Origin: CAYXUG01 sp964468655
GTDB lineage: Bacteria; Fidelibacterota; Marinisomatia; Marinisomatales; CAYXUG01
NCBI GenBank assembly: GCA_964468655.1
Contig: CAYXUG010000003.1
Location: 1 to 63,306 of the forward strand
Length of the DNA: 63,306 nt
Reading direction: 5' to 3'
Within the stretch, counting starts at the first letter, position 1. Every line of letters starts with the position of its first letter. The notes below the pieces were generated by a model, which did not search any database, had not been told where the DNA came from, and saw only the letters and a list, made by a program, of their open reading frames with translations. The translations under genes and the position numbers were made by a program. Shown here in pieces: positions 62,757 through 63,306 of the stretch.

Positions 62757-63113
62757 TTGGGACTCAAATATTTAATATTACCATTCTATCTACTAATCGT
62801 TGGATGTTTGAAATTTACAATCGATCCTATATCATCTGAGGATGCAAAATATATTTACTTAACTAATATTGAACACTCATATAATATTTCAGCGGAAGGA
62901 ATTGGGTATAATACTACCAAGAAAAATATAATTAACCAGATAAGAGATCTGGCGAATGAAGAAGGATATAGATATTATTATGTCTTATCACAGGGAGTTG
63001 TCGGAAGATCATTATTAAATCCAAAGGTCAGCATGCTTTTTAAAATAAAATTCTTTTATACAGAAGAAGAATATATCGTATTCCAGAAATCATATAACCC
63101 GTTTGGGTTATAA
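62757..63113 (+). CDS. Predicted small lipoprotein, unknown function
   Basis: 118 aa from TTG 62757. A short lipoprotein signal (GLKYLILPFYLLIVGC) ends in the lipobox IVGC, followed by a soluble segment with NQIRDLANEEGYRYYYVLSQG that suggests an alpha/beta fold. No family recognised, and no clear ribosome site. Confidence 0.5.
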   Translation: MGLKYLILPFYLLIVGCLKFTIDPISSEDAKYIYLTNIEHSYNISAEGIGYNTTKKNIINQIRDLANEEGYRYYYVLSQGVVGRSLLNPKVSMLFKIKFFYTEEEYIVFQKSYNPFGL

Positions 63114-63115
63114 AA

Positions 63116-63286
63116 ATGCACCCTACTGATCCTCCCCTATCAAATAAAATCACTTTAAATTCAGGACGAACAATTACTTTACAAGAAATCTATCAGGAAT
63201 TAACCTATTCAGGTTTACTTGAAGGATTGCCAACTAATAAACTGAATAAAGAAAGGGTAAAGTCGCAATTTAGCCACCAATGTTAA
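63116..63286 (+). CDS. Hypothetical protein (56 aa), possibly truncated
   Basis: ATG 63116 follows the previous stop by two bases and the ORF ends at TAA 63284-63286. It contains TLQEIYQELTYSGLLEGLPTNKLNKERV, a pattern that looks like the start of a longer conserved protein. Short but coherent; function unknown. Confidence 0.4.
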   Translation: MHPTDPPLSNKITLNSGRTITLQEIYQELTYSGLLEGLPTNKLNKERVKSQFSHQC

Positions 63287-63306
63287 TAAATTACACATAT
63301 GATAAA

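Noticed and set aside
1..63306. tRNA, rRNA, riboswitch or CRISPR elements
   Set aside because: Gaps between genes were read by eye on both strands; no cloverleaf-like, rRNA-like or array-like structure was seen. A covariance-model scan was not possible.

Overview
The window looks like chromosomal DNA of a Gram-negative bacterium of the Fibrobacteres-Chlorobi-Bacteroidetes (FCB) side of the tree, most likely Candidatus Marinimicrobia (SAR406) or a close relative. Visible support: secreted proteins ending in the YPNPFNP-type C-terminal sorting domain (57-2576, 51363-53726), PorV-like outer-membrane proteins, FG-GAP and dockerin modules, a full lipid A start pathway, BamA/Skp and RseP. The lineage is an inference; no rRNA or other taxonomic marker is present. 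I see no tRNA, rRNA, CRISPR array, transposase or integrase.

Layout. (1) 57-16.0 kb, + strand: secreted and outer-membrane genes, mostly overlapping: FG-GAP protein, beta-helix/dockerin protein, lamin-tail/OB-fold protein with an exact internal duplication, two PorV-like proteins, a helix-hairpin-helix barrel protein, a nucleotidase-like/EEP nuclease fusion, an EEP nuclease lipoprotein and two further envelope proteins. (2) 16.0-23.5 kb: YtfJ-like protein, a 55-aa membrane protein, NUDIX hydrolase, then an iron-sulfur-rich stretch (QueG, Rieske ferredoxin, two dicluster ferredoxins, Mrp ATPase) with a glycerol-kinase-like enzyme and an MFS transporter. (3) 23.5-34.7 kb, +: envelope operon uppS-bamA-skp-lpxD-lpxC-fabZ-lpxA-(OM protein)-dxr-rseP. 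(4) 34.7-36.9 kb, -: acyltransferase, Sua5/YrdC, DUF3108. (5) 37.0-39.9 kb, +: nfeD-floA-small membrane protein. (6) 39.9-45.8 kb, -: M23 peptidase, rhomboid, cdd, CNT transporter, adk, coaE. (7) 46-54.7 kb: an outer-membrane protein, a PycTM-like protein overlapping a collagen-like lipoprotein, a lamin-tail protein, ArsC, Tpx, a large secreted protein flanked by repeats, and a peroxiredoxin with in-frame TGA at its catalytic position. (8) 54.7-58.8 kb, +: ZIP transporter, DUF1111 di-haem oxidoreductase, Tat-type Rieske protein, porin, YjbQ. (9) 58.8-63.3 kb: a repeat-rich, AT-rich accessory end with an AlkD-like protein, an HTH-dynamin-like GTPase and small unknown ORFs.

Most notable: the selenocysteine-type peroxiredoxin at 54015-54659 (TGA at codon 47), the single-gene HTH-dynamin-like GTPase at 60147-62378 (a candidate defence protein, with a C8 tract), three genes whose signal peptides or family N-termini have only ATT as a plausible start, and a probable extracellular nucleic-acid-processing locus at 3.6-14.2 kb.
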